DNA of 64,000 bases from Prolixibacteraceae bacterium (GCA_028282705.1 JANQHI010000033.1:123093-187092); one strand, 5' to 3'. Counted from the first letter of the stretch, positions 41,114-51,585 are shown. Numbers and translations are program-made. Notes: generated by a model not told the origin, from the sequence alone.

Positions 41114-41974
41114 CTAAAAGTCAATATATAGTTCAGGATTAAGGGCAATTCCATTGTGCCAGAGTTCAAAATGCAAATGGGAACCATATGAGAGGTGCCC
41201 TGTGTTCCCAATAATTGCAATGGCTTCACCTGCTTTTACTTTGTCTCCTGTATTTTTTAACAACTCAGCATTGTGCTTATAAACTGAGATGATATTATTT
41301 TCGTGTTGGATATAAACTACATTCCCTGTTTCTAGGGTTAACCCAGCAAAAATAATGGTACCATCAAGCACTGCTGAAATGCGTGCATTGGCATCACTCA
41401 CAATATCTACGCCCAGGTGGTCAGCTGAAGCATTAAAAGATTCAGACACCAACCCTTTTACAGGAGTAAAGAAGTAGATCTTGCTTAAACTGGTACTCTT
41501 TTCTTCAAAAGGTTGCAGGGAGAGGTTTAATTGTTCTGCTACAATTTTGTCCTGGAAGACAGAGTCATGGTTATATTCCTGAAAAACAATTTCATCTTTA
41601 TCAATGCTATTAGATGTGTCAGCTATTAAATCTTCAGGGACTTCCCCTCCAATAATGGCTTTAATGGTATTGAAGAACACATCCCTCTGCCTGATCTCAT
41701 TCTCCAGGGAATCAACAAGGATAGCATTGTTGATCAACATTTGCCTATATTCTTTTTTTGGGTAGCCAGGAATATATTCCCTCAGTGGGGTAGTGGCAAT
41801 AAGGATAATAACAGTAGCAACAAGCACAGCTGAAACCAAACTTGTAATAGTAAATACTTTTAACCTGGTCAGCCTGGTACTCCATACAGATTGAAAAGTG
41901 GAATCATTGTAAATGATGAGCCTGTACTTCCCCCTGAGTTTATCAACAAATTTATTTTTTGACTTTTTTGCCAC
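41114..41974 (-). CDS. M23 family membrane-anchored endopeptidase
   Basis: A start at the GTG at 41974 gives about 286 residues and a basic N-terminus (AKKSKNKFVDKLRGKYRL); in-frame TTG codons lie further upstream and no ATG is suitable. One membrane segment (about 45-65) precedes a coiled region and a C-terminal LytM domain. The metal ligands HLGVD and SHLHFELW are intact, so it should be catalytically active on peptidoglycan cross-links or act in envelope growth. It is the first gene of the dxr-rseP-tatA run. Confidence 0.85.
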   Translation of the reverse strand: MAKKSKNKFVDKLRGKYRLIIYNDSTFQSVWSTRLTRLKVFTITSLVSAVLVATVIILIATTPLREYIPGYPKKEYRQMLINNAILVDSLENEIRQRDVFFNTIKAIIGGEVPEDLIADTSNSIDKDEIVFQEYNHDSVFQDKIVAEQLNLSLQPFEEKSTSLSKIYFFTPVKGLVSESFNASADHLGVDIVSDANARISAVLDGTIIFAGLTLETGNVVYIQHENNIISVYKHNAELLKNTGDKVKAGEAIAIIGNTGHLSYGSHLHFELWHNGIALNPELYIDF

Positions 41975-42129
41975 ACTAACATAATTTGGAAGCAACAAAT
42001 TTATAAGTTTTTGCTAAACTTTCGGTTTTGAAAGGCAAATAACCTTTTATAAGAACAATTGATAACATCTGGGTTGGGGTAGTGAGAGCCTGGTTTAAAG
42101 CCAAACCCTCATGTAGCTCTAATAACCCT

Positions 42130-43131
42130 TTATTTTATGGGGTAATAAATTTTTGTCAGCCATTTTGATGGGTCAGGTTCTGCCCCAGGGTCTGTTTCAT
42201 AAACCTCCATTGGAGGCCCAGCAGTTTTAATATCCCTTTCACTCAACCATTCTTGGATAGCTGTGTGGACTGATGGAAGGTTGTTGTAATCTCCATAAAA
42301 ATCGTGTGTGGCACATTTATGGGCTTCCATGTTACCTACCTTAATGGTATTATTCCCTTCTACTGGTATAGTTAATGGGATTCCACACTCAAGGTCAATT
42401 GAATCAGTATTTACACTGTGGTAGACAGAGTAAGGCATACCTCCCATTTGGCTTCCTGTTTTTTGTAAAAACATGCTAATTTGCCCATACAGGTTTCCCA
42501 TTTCATCACTAATTTGTAGCCATGGTACAGTTTTGCGTATGCTGGCATAATTGAATGAAGGGGAATTGCCAATTTCAATAACTGGGGCATTTTCTTCAAC
42601 CAAAACTTTACATACAGTTTGTAAATTAGACAAGCCCTCTTCAAAGTCATTTCCAACAAATTTTTTCACCAATAAACCCATCCAACGCTGAAAAGGGTTG
42701 TAACCTACATCATATTTGAAGGTCCATTTTATGTTTGTCCCTGAATCAACTTTATTGAAATAGAAACAGGCATCAGCTGATCCTTGCTCCATAAAATCCA
42801 AAACCATAGTAATAGAATCATACTTAACAGATTCAAGGATGGTTAAAGAACCATTGCCCACATTTTTATTTTCACTATGCCATGTGTACCCACTATTTTC
42901 CCCAATCCCTGAATTCTGGTATTCAATTTCCATCTCAGGGTCAAGCTGGTTCCATTTTGACCATTTATCCCAATTGTGCAGGTCATTGATTTGTGCAAAA
43001 ACAAGTTTTTTAGATGCATCTATTAAGGCTTGTCTTTCAACAGTAATAACTTTAGGAAGAAAATAAGCCACAACTATAAACAGGGCAAACAGGAACAATA
43101 CCCAAACCAAAATACGATAAATACGTTTCAT
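42130..43131 (-). CDS. SRPBCC domain plus GyrI-like effector-binding domain protein
   Basis: The protein has 333 residues. An N-terminal membrane anchor (about 7-27) is followed by a SRPBCC/polyketide-cyclase-like domain (about 30-180, DLHNWDKWSKWNQLDPEMEIEY) and a C-terminal GyrI/AraC effector-binding-like domain (about 190-333). The latter contains DEMGNLYGQISMFL and METYETD-like ends. Such fusions probably bind small hydrophobic ligands; the role is unknown. It is monocistronic, divergent from the CPBP gene. Confidence 0.75.
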   Translation of the reverse strand: MKRIYRILVWVLFLFALFIVVAYFLPKVITVERQALIDASKKLVFAQINDLHNWDKWSKWNQLDPEMEIEYQNSGIGENSGYTWHSENKNVGNGSLTILESVKYDSITMVLDFMEQGSADACFYFNKVDSGTNIKWTFKYDVGYNPFQRWMGLLVKKFVGNDFEEGLSNLQTVCKVLVEENAPVIEIGNSPSFNYASIRKTVPWLQISDEMGNLYGQISMFLQKTGSQMGGMPYSVYHSVNTDSIDLECGIPLTIPVEGNNTIKVGNMEAHKCATHDFYGDYNNLPSVHTAIQEWLSERDIKTAGPPMEVYETDPGAEPDPSKWLTKIYYPIK

Positions 43132-43295
43132 GTGAAGTGTTTTAAAAATTTAATAAAAGAAAGTATAAATTCCCATCATTTGCTTTATCATTTAAAATTA
43201 TTTTCTGATTTTTAAAGTAAATACGAATGTTTGCAATAAACGTTGTAATTATTCTACATAAATGCTACCTAATAAATAACCAAAACCAAAGAAAA

Positions 43296-46200
43296 ATGTT
43301 AAAAGGAGATTTGTTTTCCCGGCCATTGAGCTGGATAATTTTCATATTAATTTCTTTTGTAGCAGTACTATACACTTATCAAAACTTTGATAAAGCTACA
43401 AGCTTGGTTAGCCTTTCCATTGAGATGGACAGGGAGTCAGCTTTGGAGAAAGCAACTTCACTTGCAAAAAAATATTCATTGGGTCCTGAAGAATTCAAAC
43501 AGTCTGCTGCATTTGACAGGGACAGCAGGTTCCAGACATTTGTTGAATTGGAAGCAGGTGGGCTTGACACCTTCAAAAATTGCATTGAAAAAGGAAATTA
43601 CCATGCATATTACTGGGAAGTTAGGCATTTTAAAGAACAGGAAGCAAATGAGGTAAGTTTTTGGTTTACCCCTTCAGGAAGTAGTTATGGTTTTGCCGAA
43701 AAAATTGCTGAGTCAGAAGAAGGTGAAGCCCTTTCAGAGGAAGAAGCATTAAAAATTGCAGAACACTATGCCACTTACAATTGGGATGTTGACCTATCAA
43801 CTTATAAAGTGGTGGAAAAGTCAAAAGAAGAACAAATAAGTGGGCGTGTTGACCATACTTTTGTTTATGAAAGGGATGACATTGAAATTGGGGAAGGGAA
43901 GTTCAGGTTAGAATTGGTAGTTAGTGGAGATAACCTGACAACAGTAAATTATTTCGTGAAAATCCCTGAAGATTTTGACAGGAGGTATTCTGAAATGAGG
44001 TCAGACAATGATACCATTGCAACTGTTGCATCAGGCATAATTGCATTGATATATGGATTAATTGGTGTTGTTATTGGGATTTTCTTTTTGATGAGGAGAA
44101 GATACCTCATATGGAAAAAACCTGTTTTATGGGGAACAGGTATTGCAATGGCTTCAGTTTTTTTACTGACCATAAATAACCTGCCATTTTCATGGTTTAA
44201 TTATGACACATCAACTTCACAAACCAATTTCCTTGTAGGGGAATTAATGAATGGGTTGTTGGGAGCTTTGGGGTTTGGGGCAATTATTGCTGTTTCAACT
44301 ATGGCTGGTGAAGGTTTGGGTAGAATTGCTTTTCCAAAACAAATACAGTTTTGGAAGTTGTGGAGCAAAGATGTGGTGGCTTCAAAACAAATACTAGGGC
44401 AAACCATTTCAGGGTATTTATTTGCTATCATTATATTGGCTGTTGATGTATTATTTTACATGATTACAACCAAACATTTTGGTTGGTGGAGCCCTGCTGG
44501 AAGCCTTTCTGACCCTAATATCCTGGCCAACTACCTTCCCTGGTTTGATTCAATAGCCATTTCATTGCAAGCAGGTTTTTGGGAAGAAGTTTTATTCAGG
44601 GCTGTTCCTATTGCTGGGATTTTTATCCTTGTAAAAAATAAAAAATCACGAAATTTTTGGATCATATTGGTACTGTTATTCCAAACCCTTGTTTTTGGTG
44701 CAGCACATGCCAATTACCCTAACCAACCTTCTTATGCACGTGTGTTGGAAATGATCATCCCATTTACAATTATGGGCATCATTTATATTTATTATGGGTT
44801 ATTACCAGCCATAATAGCACACTATGCAATAGATGTATTTTGGATAAGTTTACCACTATGGGTTTCATCAGTGCCAGGAATTTGGGTAGACAGGATTATG
44901 GTATTGTTATTCTTGTTTATCCCAATATGGATAATCATTTATTTTTTCCTGAAAAATAAAAAACTGAAGAATGTTCCTGATGAGGCTCGCAATGGAGCCT
45001 GGGAGGCACCTGAGGTACTTCAGGAAGATATACAGGAAGAAGATATTATAGTTGAAACCAAGTCATATAACTTAACAAAATGGCTCATACCTGCAGGGGT
45101 TTTGGGGTTTATTTTGTGGTTGGTATTTGCCCCATTCAGGCAAGATGCCCCAAAATTGGATGTTACCAGGAGTGAAGCTATTCAATCAGCAAAAATAGCT
45201 TTACAGGAAGATTTCAATATGGATGCTAATCAGTGGACAGCCCTTACTTCTGTTTCTGCTGAGGTAGATATAAAAGATATTTTTATTTGGAGGGAAGGAG
45301 GCAAAGAGGCCTATCAAAATTTGTTGGGTGATTTCCTGGGGAACCCTTATTGGGTAGTTCGGTTTGTAAAAACATCAGGTGAGGTTGAGGAAAGGGCAGA
45401 AGAATTTACAGCTTATGTTTCAGTTGGAAATAAAGTAACCCATACCTTTCATAAAGTTCCTGAAAAAAGGGAAGGGGCAAAACTTAGCAAAGATTCTGCC
45501 CAGGTTTTGGTTGATCAGGCCCTACATGAAAAATACCAGGTAGGCAGGGATATTTTAAAAGAAATTTCAGTAACCCCAAAGAAACTTGAAAATCGCACAG
45601 ACTGGGAATTTATCTATGCTGATACCATCAACTACCCTGTTGGAAAAGGGCAGGGTAGGTTTATGGTTGCCATTGCAGGAGATGAAATAAATAAGGCATT
45701 AAAATATGTGCATGTTCCAGAAGATTGGATTAGGGAGTATAAAGAGGAACAAAGCAAGGAATCCATTATTAAAACCATTGGTAGGATATTTACTATTGGG
45801 ATAATTATGTTAGGATTGGTACTTTGCATTGTTCGCTGGACAAAAAGAAAATTCAATACCAAAGTGTTTGTAATAATTGGTGTAGTGATTGCCCTTCTTT
45901 TTGCAGTTGATATTGTTAATAGCTGGGCTTCCATAAAATCAGGGTATTCCACATTATTGCCATATGCTAACTTTATCACCATGATGCTTATTAGTGTTGT
46001 TTTGGTGGGCCTTTTCTGGAGTTTTTTCAATGCGATTTTTATTGGGGCAACAATCAAATGGCTACCTGTTGCAAGCCAACAAAACAAACGAAACATAGTT
46101 AATGCTTTGGTCTTAGGGGTTTTTGCTTATGGCTTTTTTACCCTTGTTCAGGGCTTTGCACCTAAAACTGAGCCAAATTGGATAAGTATTAGTGCACTAA

Positions 46201-46637
46201 ATACTGATATTCCAGTGATCGGGTTTGCCCTCTCTGACCTTTTTGAAGCACTTCTTTTTCCTGCTTTGATGATCCTTATATTTATTGGGATACATCATTT
46301 TTCAAAGGGGTTTACCATACGAAAATTTGCAGTAGTTGGGTTGACCATATTTATTTCCCTGGCTATCTCAACTTCAGCAAGTAGCAATATCTTATTTTGG
46401 GTAATTTCAGCTTTTGCATTAGGTGGGCTGATAATTGCTTGTTACTTATTTTTTATAAGGCAACATTTTGAATGGCTTCCTTTAACCTTTGGTATATTCC
46501 AGGTTTTAGAGGTTTTAGAGGTAATGGTGGTAAACCCATTTCCTGCAGCCATTCCTGGTGGGATTATTTTTGTGGTGTTGGTTAGTTTAATTTATTATTA
46601 TTGGTATCAGCAACTTGTAAAACAATCAAATACATGA
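43296..46637 (+). CDS. Internally duplicated CPBP-family intramembrane protease
   Basis: The protein has 1113 residues from the ATG at 43296 (MLKGDLFSRP). The first half has an anchor, an extracytoplasmic region (about 45-240) and a multi-spanning CPBP (CAAX protease-like) domain with EEVLFR (Glu430, Glu431, Arg435), FGAAHANY (His471) and AHYAIDVFW (His509). The second half repeats the ectodomain-plus-helices plan; compare VKIPEDFDRRYSEMRS with VHVPEDWIREYKEEQS. At the site matching EEVLFR it reads EALLFP (984-989), so the second unit looks inactive. The substrate is unknown; such proteins act in signalling or peptide processing at the membrane. Confidence 0.85.
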   Translation: MLKGDLFSRPLSWIIFILISFVAVLYTYQNFDKATSLVSLSIEMDRESALEKATSLAKKYSLGPEEFKQSAAFDRDSRFQTFVELEAGGLDTFKNCIEKGNYHAYYWEVRHFKEQEANEVSFWFTPSGSSYGFAEKIAESEEGEALSEEEALKIAEHYATYNWDVDLSTYKVVEKSKEEQISGRVDHTFVYERDDIEIGEGKFRLELVVSGDNLTTVNYFVKIPEDFDRRYSEMRSDNDTIATVASGIIALIYGLIGVVIGIFFLMRRRYLIWKKPVLWGTGIAMASVFLLTINNLPFSWFNYDTSTSQTNFLVGELMNGLLGALGFGAIIAVSTMAGEGLGRIAFPKQIQFWKLWSKDVVASKQILGQTISGYLFAIIILAVDVLFYMITTKHFGWWSPAGSLSDPNILANYLPWFDSIAISLQAGFWEEVLFRAVPIAGIFILVKNKKSRNFWIILVLLFQTLVFGAAHANYPNQPSYARVLEMIIPFTIMGIIYIYYGLLPAIIAHYAIDVFWISLPLWVSSVPGIWVDRIMVLLFLFIPIWIIIYFFLKNKKLKNVPDEARNGAWEAPEVLQEDIQEEDIIVETKSYNLTKWLIPAGVLGFILWLVFAPFRQDAPKLDVTRSEAIQSAKIALQEDFNMDANQWTALTSVSAEVDIKDIFIWREGGKEAYQNLLGDFLGNPYWVVRFVKTSGEVEERAEEFTAYVSVGNKVTHTFHKVPEKREGAKLSKDSAQVLVDQALHEKYQVGRDILKEISVTPKKLENRTDWEFIYADTINYPVGKGQGRFMVAIAGDEINKALKYVHVPEDWIREYKEEQSKESIIKTIGRIFTIGIIMLGLVLCIVRWTKRKFNTKVFVIIGVVIALLFAVDIVNSWASIKSGYSTLLPYANFITMMLISVVLVGLFWSFFNAIFIGATIKWLPVASQQNKRNIVNALVLGVFAYGFFTLVQGFAPKTEPNWISISALNTDIPVIGFALSDLFEALLFPALMILIFIGIHHFSKGFTIRKFAVVGLTIFISLAISTSASSNILFWVISAFALGGLIIACYLFFIRQHFEWLPLTFGIFQVLEVLEVMVVNPFPAAIPGGIIFVVLVSLIYYYWYQQLVKQSNT

Positions 46638-46708
46638 CTAACTTGCAGGATTTTATTAACCTTGAAAACTATATTTGCAAATCAAAATAAATTATAAATT
46701 TTAGAAGA

Positions 46709-48862
46709 ATGAAAAATGTATTATTAAGTCTTTTATTATCATTTGGTTTAATGGTTTCAGCTACTGCTGATGAGGGTATGTGGCTACCATCATTAATACA
46801 CAAATTGAATATAAAGGACATGCAGGAGATGGGGTGTGAACTGGATGCAGAAGATATTTATAGCATAAATAGCTCAAGCCTGAAAGATGCAATAGTAGCA
46901 CTTGACCATGGGTCATGCACTGCAGAATTGGTTTCTAAAAATGGGTTATTGCTAACCAACCACCATTGTGGTTTTGGCGAAATTCAAAAACATTCAACTG
47001 TAGAACATGATTACCTGACAGATGGGTTTTGGGCACAATCATTTGAACAGGAACTTCCTAACCCTGGGAAGACAGTGACATTTCTTAAGCGAATTGAAGA
47101 TGTTACAGATCAGGTTTTAGCTGAGGTTACAGGTGACATGGATTTTGTTGAACGTTTAAAGGCTATTCAAAAAATTTCAAGGAAAATTGCTGAAGAGGCT
47201 GATGAAGAGGGGAAATATGAAACAAATGTAAAAAGCTTTTTTGAATCAAATAAATATTACCTCCTGGTTTCTGAAACATTCAAAGATGTAAGGTTGGTAG
47301 GATGCCCACCAAAATCAATTGGGAAATTTGGTGGAGACACTGATAACTGGATGTGGCCAAGGCATACAGGAGATTTCTGTATCTTCAGGGTTTATACAGG
47401 ACCTGATGGAGAACCTGCTGAATACTCAGAAGAGAACATACCACTCAAACCAAACCATTATTTACCCATTTCAATAAAAGGGGTTGATATAGGTGATTAT
47501 GCAATGGTATTTGGTTATCCTGGGCGTACAAACAGGTATAAAACATCAACTGGGGTTGATTATACAATTAATGTAACCAATAGTGTGCGCGAGCAGGTAA
47601 GGGCTGTAAAGCTTGGTATTATAAAAGACTATATGAAAACCAGCTCTAAAGCGCGCATCCAGTATGCATCAAAAGCTGCCAGGAGTTCTAATTATTATAA
47701 ATACAGCATTGGGCAAAACAATGGGTTGGCCAACCTGAAGGTTATAGATAAAAAATCGGCCATTGAAGAAGAATTTACAAAATGGGTAAATGCAGATCAA
47801 ACCAGGAAAGAAAAATATGGGCAAGCCCTGGATTTAATTAAAAAAGGGTATGCCAATTTATCTGATGATTTTGCGCGCAGCTACATAGTTGAATCAATGG
47901 TAGGTGGCCCTGAAATATTCATGTTTGCAAACAAGATGAGGATAATATATGACCTGTTGGAAGATGCTGATAAAAACAAAGACAGGGTTAAAAGAGTGGC
48001 AAGAGGGATGAAAGGGACTCTTGATGGGTACTTTAAAGATTATGATGCAGGGACTGACCAACAATTGGTAGCTGCTTTAATGGAGCTTTATAATGATAAT
48101 GTTGATAAAAGGTTCCATCCTTCTGTCCTGAATAAAGTTAATGCCAAATACAAAGGAGATTTTGAAAAATATGCTGATAAGATGTTTAGCAAAACCATCT
48201 TTGCAGAAAAAGAAAAAATGGAGGCATTTCTTGATTCTCCATCTCGTAAAGTATTAGAAAAGGATATGGCATTCCAGGCTGCAAAATCCATCTTTGCAAA
48301 ATTCAGGGAAATTGGAGAAATAGTAAGTGCTACACAACCTGAGATTGAAACAGGCAAAAGGCTCTTTGTGGCAGGTTTAATGGAGATGAATAAAGATAAG
48401 GTATATTACCCTGATGCCAATTCAACATTACGCCTGACTTATGGTAAGGTGCTTGACTATGACCCAAGGGATGGTGTTAATTATAAACATTTTACTACCC
48501 TAAAGGGCTATGCAGAAAAAGAAATCCCTGGTGATTCTGAATTTCATGTACCAGCAAAATTATTAGAACTGCATAATGCAGGTGATTATGGGCGTTATGC
48601 TGATGCTGATGGTACATTACATACTTGCTTTATTACTAACAATGATATTACAGGTGGCAACTCAGGCAGCCCTGTCATTAATGGCAAAGGAGAATTGATT
48701 GGGATAGCTTTTGATGGGAACTGGGAAGCAATGAGTGGTGATATTGCCTTTGAGCCTGATTTGCAAAGGTGCATAAATGTTGATATTCGTTTTGTACTTT
48801 GGGTAATTGATAAGTTTGCTGGGGCATCACACCTGATTGATGAAATGACTATTGTTCAATAA
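46709..48862 (+). CDS. S46 family dipeptidyl-peptidase (DPP7-like)
   Basis: The protein has 717 residues with a signal peptide (1-20). The chymotrypsin-like triad is seen as TNHHCGFG (83-90), the DNWMWPRHTGDF aspartate region and GGNSGSPV near the C-terminus. The helical insert typical of S46 lies between. Eighteen residues after the catalytic Ser the sequence has Gly (FDGNWE), as in DPP7, where DPP11 has Arg. This predicts removal of N-terminal dipeptides with a hydrophobic rather than acidic second residue. It works in the periplasm of asaccharolytic or proteolytic Bacteroidota. Confidence 0.92.
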   Translation: MKNVLLSLLLSFGLMVSATADEGMWLPSLIHKLNIKDMQEMGCELDAEDIYSINSSSLKDAIVALDHGSCTAELVSKNGLLLTNHHCGFGEIQKHSTVEHDYLTDGFWAQSFEQELPNPGKTVTFLKRIEDVTDQVLAEVTGDMDFVERLKAIQKISRKIAEEADEEGKYETNVKSFFESNKYYLLVSETFKDVRLVGCPPKSIGKFGGDTDNWMWPRHTGDFCIFRVYTGPDGEPAEYSEENIPLKPNHYLPISIKGVDIGDYAMVFGYPGRTNRYKTSTGVDYTINVTNSVREQVRAVKLGIIKDYMKTSSKARIQYASKAARSSNYYKYSIGQNNGLANLKVIDKKSAIEEEFTKWVNADQTRKEKYGQALDLIKKGYANLSDDFARSYIVESMVGGPEIFMFANKMRIIYDLLEDADKNKDRVKRVARGMKGTLDGYFKDYDAGTDQQLVAALMELYNDNVDKRFHPSVLNKVNAKYKGDFEKYADKMFSKTIFAEKEKMEAFLDSPSRKVLEKDMAFQAAKSIFAKFREIGEIVSATQPEIETGKRLFVAGLMEMNKDKVYYPDANSTLRLTYGKVLDYDPRDGVNYKHFTTLKGYAEKEIPGDSEFHVPAKLLELHNAGDYGRYADADGTLHTCFITNNDITGGNSGSPVINGKGELIGIAFDGNWEAMSGDIAFEPDLQRCINVDIRFVLWVIDKFAGASHLIDEMTIVQ

Positions 48863-48890
48863 TCCTGAACATAAAATAACAGCATATAGA

Positions 48891-48919
48891 AAGCCCTGCC
48901 TTATTTGGCAGGGTTTTTT
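48891..48919 (+). terminator. Intrinsic terminator after the S46 peptidase gene
   Basis: CCCTGCC-TTATTT-GGCAGGG followed by T6, about 30 bp after the stop codon. It separates the peptidase gene from rnhA. Confidence 0.88.
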
Positions 48920-48929
48920 CTTATTTTTG
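48905..48929 (+). promoter_or_regulatory. Candidate rnhA promoter
   Basis: TATTTTTG at 48922-48929 matches the Bacteroidota -7 consensus TAnnTTTG exactly. The nearest TTG (48905-48907) is 14 nt upstream, shorter than usual, and lies in the terminator hairpin. The leader to rnhA would be short. Confidence 0.4.
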
Positions 48930-48951
48930 CTCTAGAAATCAAATAGGCCTT

Positions 48952-49410
48952 ATGGCACAGACCAATATTACAATTTATACAGATGGGGCAGCAAGAGGTA
49001 ATCCTGGACCCGGGGGTTATGGCATTGTCCTACTATCAGGAAAATACAGGAAGGAATTATCAGAAGGGTACAAGCTAACAACCAATAACAGGATGGAACT
49101 GCTTGCAGTAATAGTTGCCCTTGAAGCCCTGAAGCTTGAAAATTGTAAGGTAACAATATACACTGACTCAAAATATGTAGCTGATGCAGTTGAAAAAAAA
49201 TGGGTGTTTGACTGGGTTAAAAAAAGGTTTAAAGGGAAGAAAAATCCAGACCTTTGGTTGCGTTTCCTTGAAGTTTATAAAAAGCATGCAGTACATTTTG
49301 TGTGGGTAAAAGGCCATGCAAACAACCCCTTAAATGAACGTTGTGACCAGCTAGCTGTGGAAGCCTCTATGGAATCAGCCCTTTTGGATGATACAGGCTA
49401 TCAGCCATAA
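48952..49410 (+). CDS. rnhA: Ribonuclease HI
   Basis: The protein has 152 residues. It removes RNA from RNA:DNA hybrids. All active-site residues are visible: Asp11 (TDGAARGNPG), Glu49 (NNRMEL), Asp72 (YTDSKY), His122 (VKGHANNPLNERCD) and Asp132. The basic protrusion with KKRFKGKK is present. It lies between its own terminator-flanked neighbours, probably as a single gene. Confidence 0.97.
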   Translation: MAQTNITIYTDGAARGNPGPGGYGIVLLSGKYRKELSEGYKLTTNNRMELLAVIVALEALKLENCKVTIYTDSKYVADAVEKKWVFDWVKKRFKGKKNPDLWLRFLEVYKKHAVHFVWVKGHANNPLNERCDQLAVEASMESALLDDTGYQP

Positions 49411-49593
49411 TCACATAAAACCTGGGTAAAAAGCATTTTAGTTCATCTTTTCATTCTTTAATTTAGTTCATTAAACCAAGGTATTAATATGGCTGATTAT
49501 TTAATGAAGTTGTTTAAAGTTCAATGGGATCAAGATGTTACTAGCAGTTTTTCAATTTAACTTTTGACAACTTCAATACTAAAACCTAACTTG

Positions 49594-51585
49594 ATGGACT
49601 ATAAGATTGACCCTAAAAAGGTTTCTATAACAGAGATCAGGGAGAAAGAAAAATTTTTACAACTGCTTGCTTTGCACTTTCCTAATGTTGAAGCAGCCAG
49701 CACTGAGGTAATCAACTTGGAAGCAATCCTCAACCTTCCAAAAGGTACTGAACACTTCCTGTCAGATATCCATGGCGAGTATGAAACCTTCAAACATTTC
49801 TTGAGCAATGGGTCAGGAGCTGTTAGGAGGAGGATGGATATCCTGTTTAAAAACCGCCTAAGCAAAGAAGAAGTTGATAACCTGGCTACATTAATTTATT
49901 ATCCTGAAGAAAAACTGGAAATAGTTGAGCAGGAAGTAAAAGACCTAAAGGATTGGTACACATCAAAAATCTTGCAGTTGGTTGAAGTAGCACGTTTTGT
50001 TTCAACAAAATACACGCGCTCAAAAGTAAGGAAATCATTGCCCAAGGGCTTTTCATATATTATAGATGAGTTGCTTAATGTAAATGAGAATGTTGGAAAC
50101 AAAGAAGACTATTTCAAAGCCATTATTGAAGCCATCATTGAAACAGGAAGGGCATGTGATATCATTATAGCCTTTGGCAAGTTAATTCAACGCCTGGTAA
50201 TTGACAGGCTCCATATTGTAGGTGATATTTATGACCGTGGCCCTTTTGCTGAAAAGATCATGGATGAATTGTGTAACTACCACTCTGTGGATATACAATG
50301 GGGTAACCATGATATGGTTTGGATGGGAGCTGCAGCTGGGATACCTGCTTATGTGGCTGTGGTTCTCAGGATATCAGCCAGGTATGATAACCTGGATACT
50401 ATAGAAGATGGTTATGGGATCAACCTAAGGCCTCTGCAAAGTTTTGCCCACCAGTTTTATGGGGATGACCCTTGTTCTTTATTCAAGCCAAAGGCTGGGA
50501 TTGACAAGCTCACCAGGAGGCAGCTTGAATCAGTAATGAAAATCCATAAAGCCATCTCCATTATCCAATTTAAGCTGGAAGGGCAGATCATAAAACGAAA
50601 CCCTGACTATAAAATGGAAGACAGGCTGTTGCTTGATAAAATGCACTTAGCCAAAGGTACAATCCTTTTGGGAGGTAAAACTTACCCATTGCTTGATACC
50701 AATTTTCCAACAGTTGACCCTGAAAACCCATATAAATTAACATCAGAGGAAGAAGCCTTAATGCAGAAGCTGGTAAAGTCATTCAGGAGGAGCGAAAAAC
50801 TGCAAAAACATATTGGGTTTCTGTATTCAAAAGGCAGCATGTACCTTACTTATAATAACAACTTATTGCTGCATGGGGCTATCCCAATGACCAAAGAAGG
50901 GAAATTGATGGAACTTGATGTAGATGGGAAAATGTACTCAGGGAAAGAGTTAATAGACCAGTTTGACCTGATAGCCAGACGTGCCTATTTCCAGGAAGGA
51001 GACAGGATCATAAAGGACAGGGACTCCATGTGGTATTTGTGGTGTGGTCCTGAATCCCCACTGTTTGGCAAAAAGAAAATGGCAACTTTTGAGCGTTATT
51101 TCCTGGGGGATAAAGAAACTCATAAAGAAGAATATAACCCATATTATGAATTCAGGGATGAAGAGGCAGTTATGGAAATGATCTTGAAAAATTTTGGGCT
51201 TGACCCCAAAACAGGGCATATCATTAATGGTCATGTCCCTGTAAAGGTCAAAAAAGGGGAGAAACCTGTAAAAGCTGGGGGAAAGCTGATAGTGATTGAT
51301 GGAGGGATGGCAAGGGCATACCAAAAAGTAACAGGTACAGCAGGATATACCCTGATCTATAATTCCTACGGGTTGGTATTGGTAGCACACCAGCCATTCC
51401 AATCAAAACAAAACAGCATACAGAACAATGATGATGTCATCAGTTTTTCTTCCATTTTAGAGCCTGATTTAAAAAGAAGAAAAATAAAGGATACTGATAT
51501 TGGTAAAAAGCTTACTCAACAAATAGTTGACCTAAAATTGTTATTAGCAGCTTTTTATCAGGGTATTATTAAAGAAGTACATTGA
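49594..51585 (+). CDS. fbp: Class III fructose-1,6-bisphosphatase
   Basis: The protein has 663 residues from the ATG at 49594; a TTG at 49564 would extend it by 10. It is the large metallophosphoesterase-type FBPase known from Firmicutes and Bacteroidota, unrelated to the E. coli enzyme. The metal motifs SDIHGEYE, GDIYDRGP and WGNHD are intact, with VIDGGMARAYQ near the end. It catalyses the gluconeogenic dephosphorylation of fructose 1,6-bisphosphate. That fits growth on amino acids, as the next operon suggests. Confidence 0.95.
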   Translation: MDYKIDPKKVSITEIREKEKFLQLLALHFPNVEAASTEVINLEAILNLPKGTEHFLSDIHGEYETFKHFLSNGSGAVRRRMDILFKNRLSKEEVDNLATLIYYPEEKLEIVEQEVKDLKDWYTSKILQLVEVARFVSTKYTRSKVRKSLPKGFSYIIDELLNVNENVGNKEDYFKAIIEAIIETGRACDIIIAFGKLIQRLVIDRLHIVGDIYDRGPFAEKIMDELCNYHSVDIQWGNHDMVWMGAAAGIPAYVAVVLRISARYDNLDTIEDGYGINLRPLQSFAHQFYGDDPCSLFKPKAGIDKLTRRQLESVMKIHKAISIIQFKLEGQIIKRNPDYKMEDRLLLDKMHLAKGTILLGGKTYPLLDTNFPTVDPENPYKLTSEEEALMQKLVKSFRRSEKLQKHIGFLYSKGSMYLTYNNNLLLHGAIPMTKEGKLMELDVDGKMYSGKELIDQFDLIARRAYFQEGDRIIKDRDSMWYLWCGPESPLFGKKKMATFERYFLGDKETHKEEYNPYYEFRDEEAVMEMILKNFGLDPKTGHIINGHVPVKVKKGEKPVKAGGKLIVIDGGMARAYQKVTGTAGYTLIYNSYGLVLVAHQPFQSKQNSIQNNDDVISFSSILEPDLKRRKIKDTDIGKKLTQQIVDLKLLLAAFYQGIIKEVH

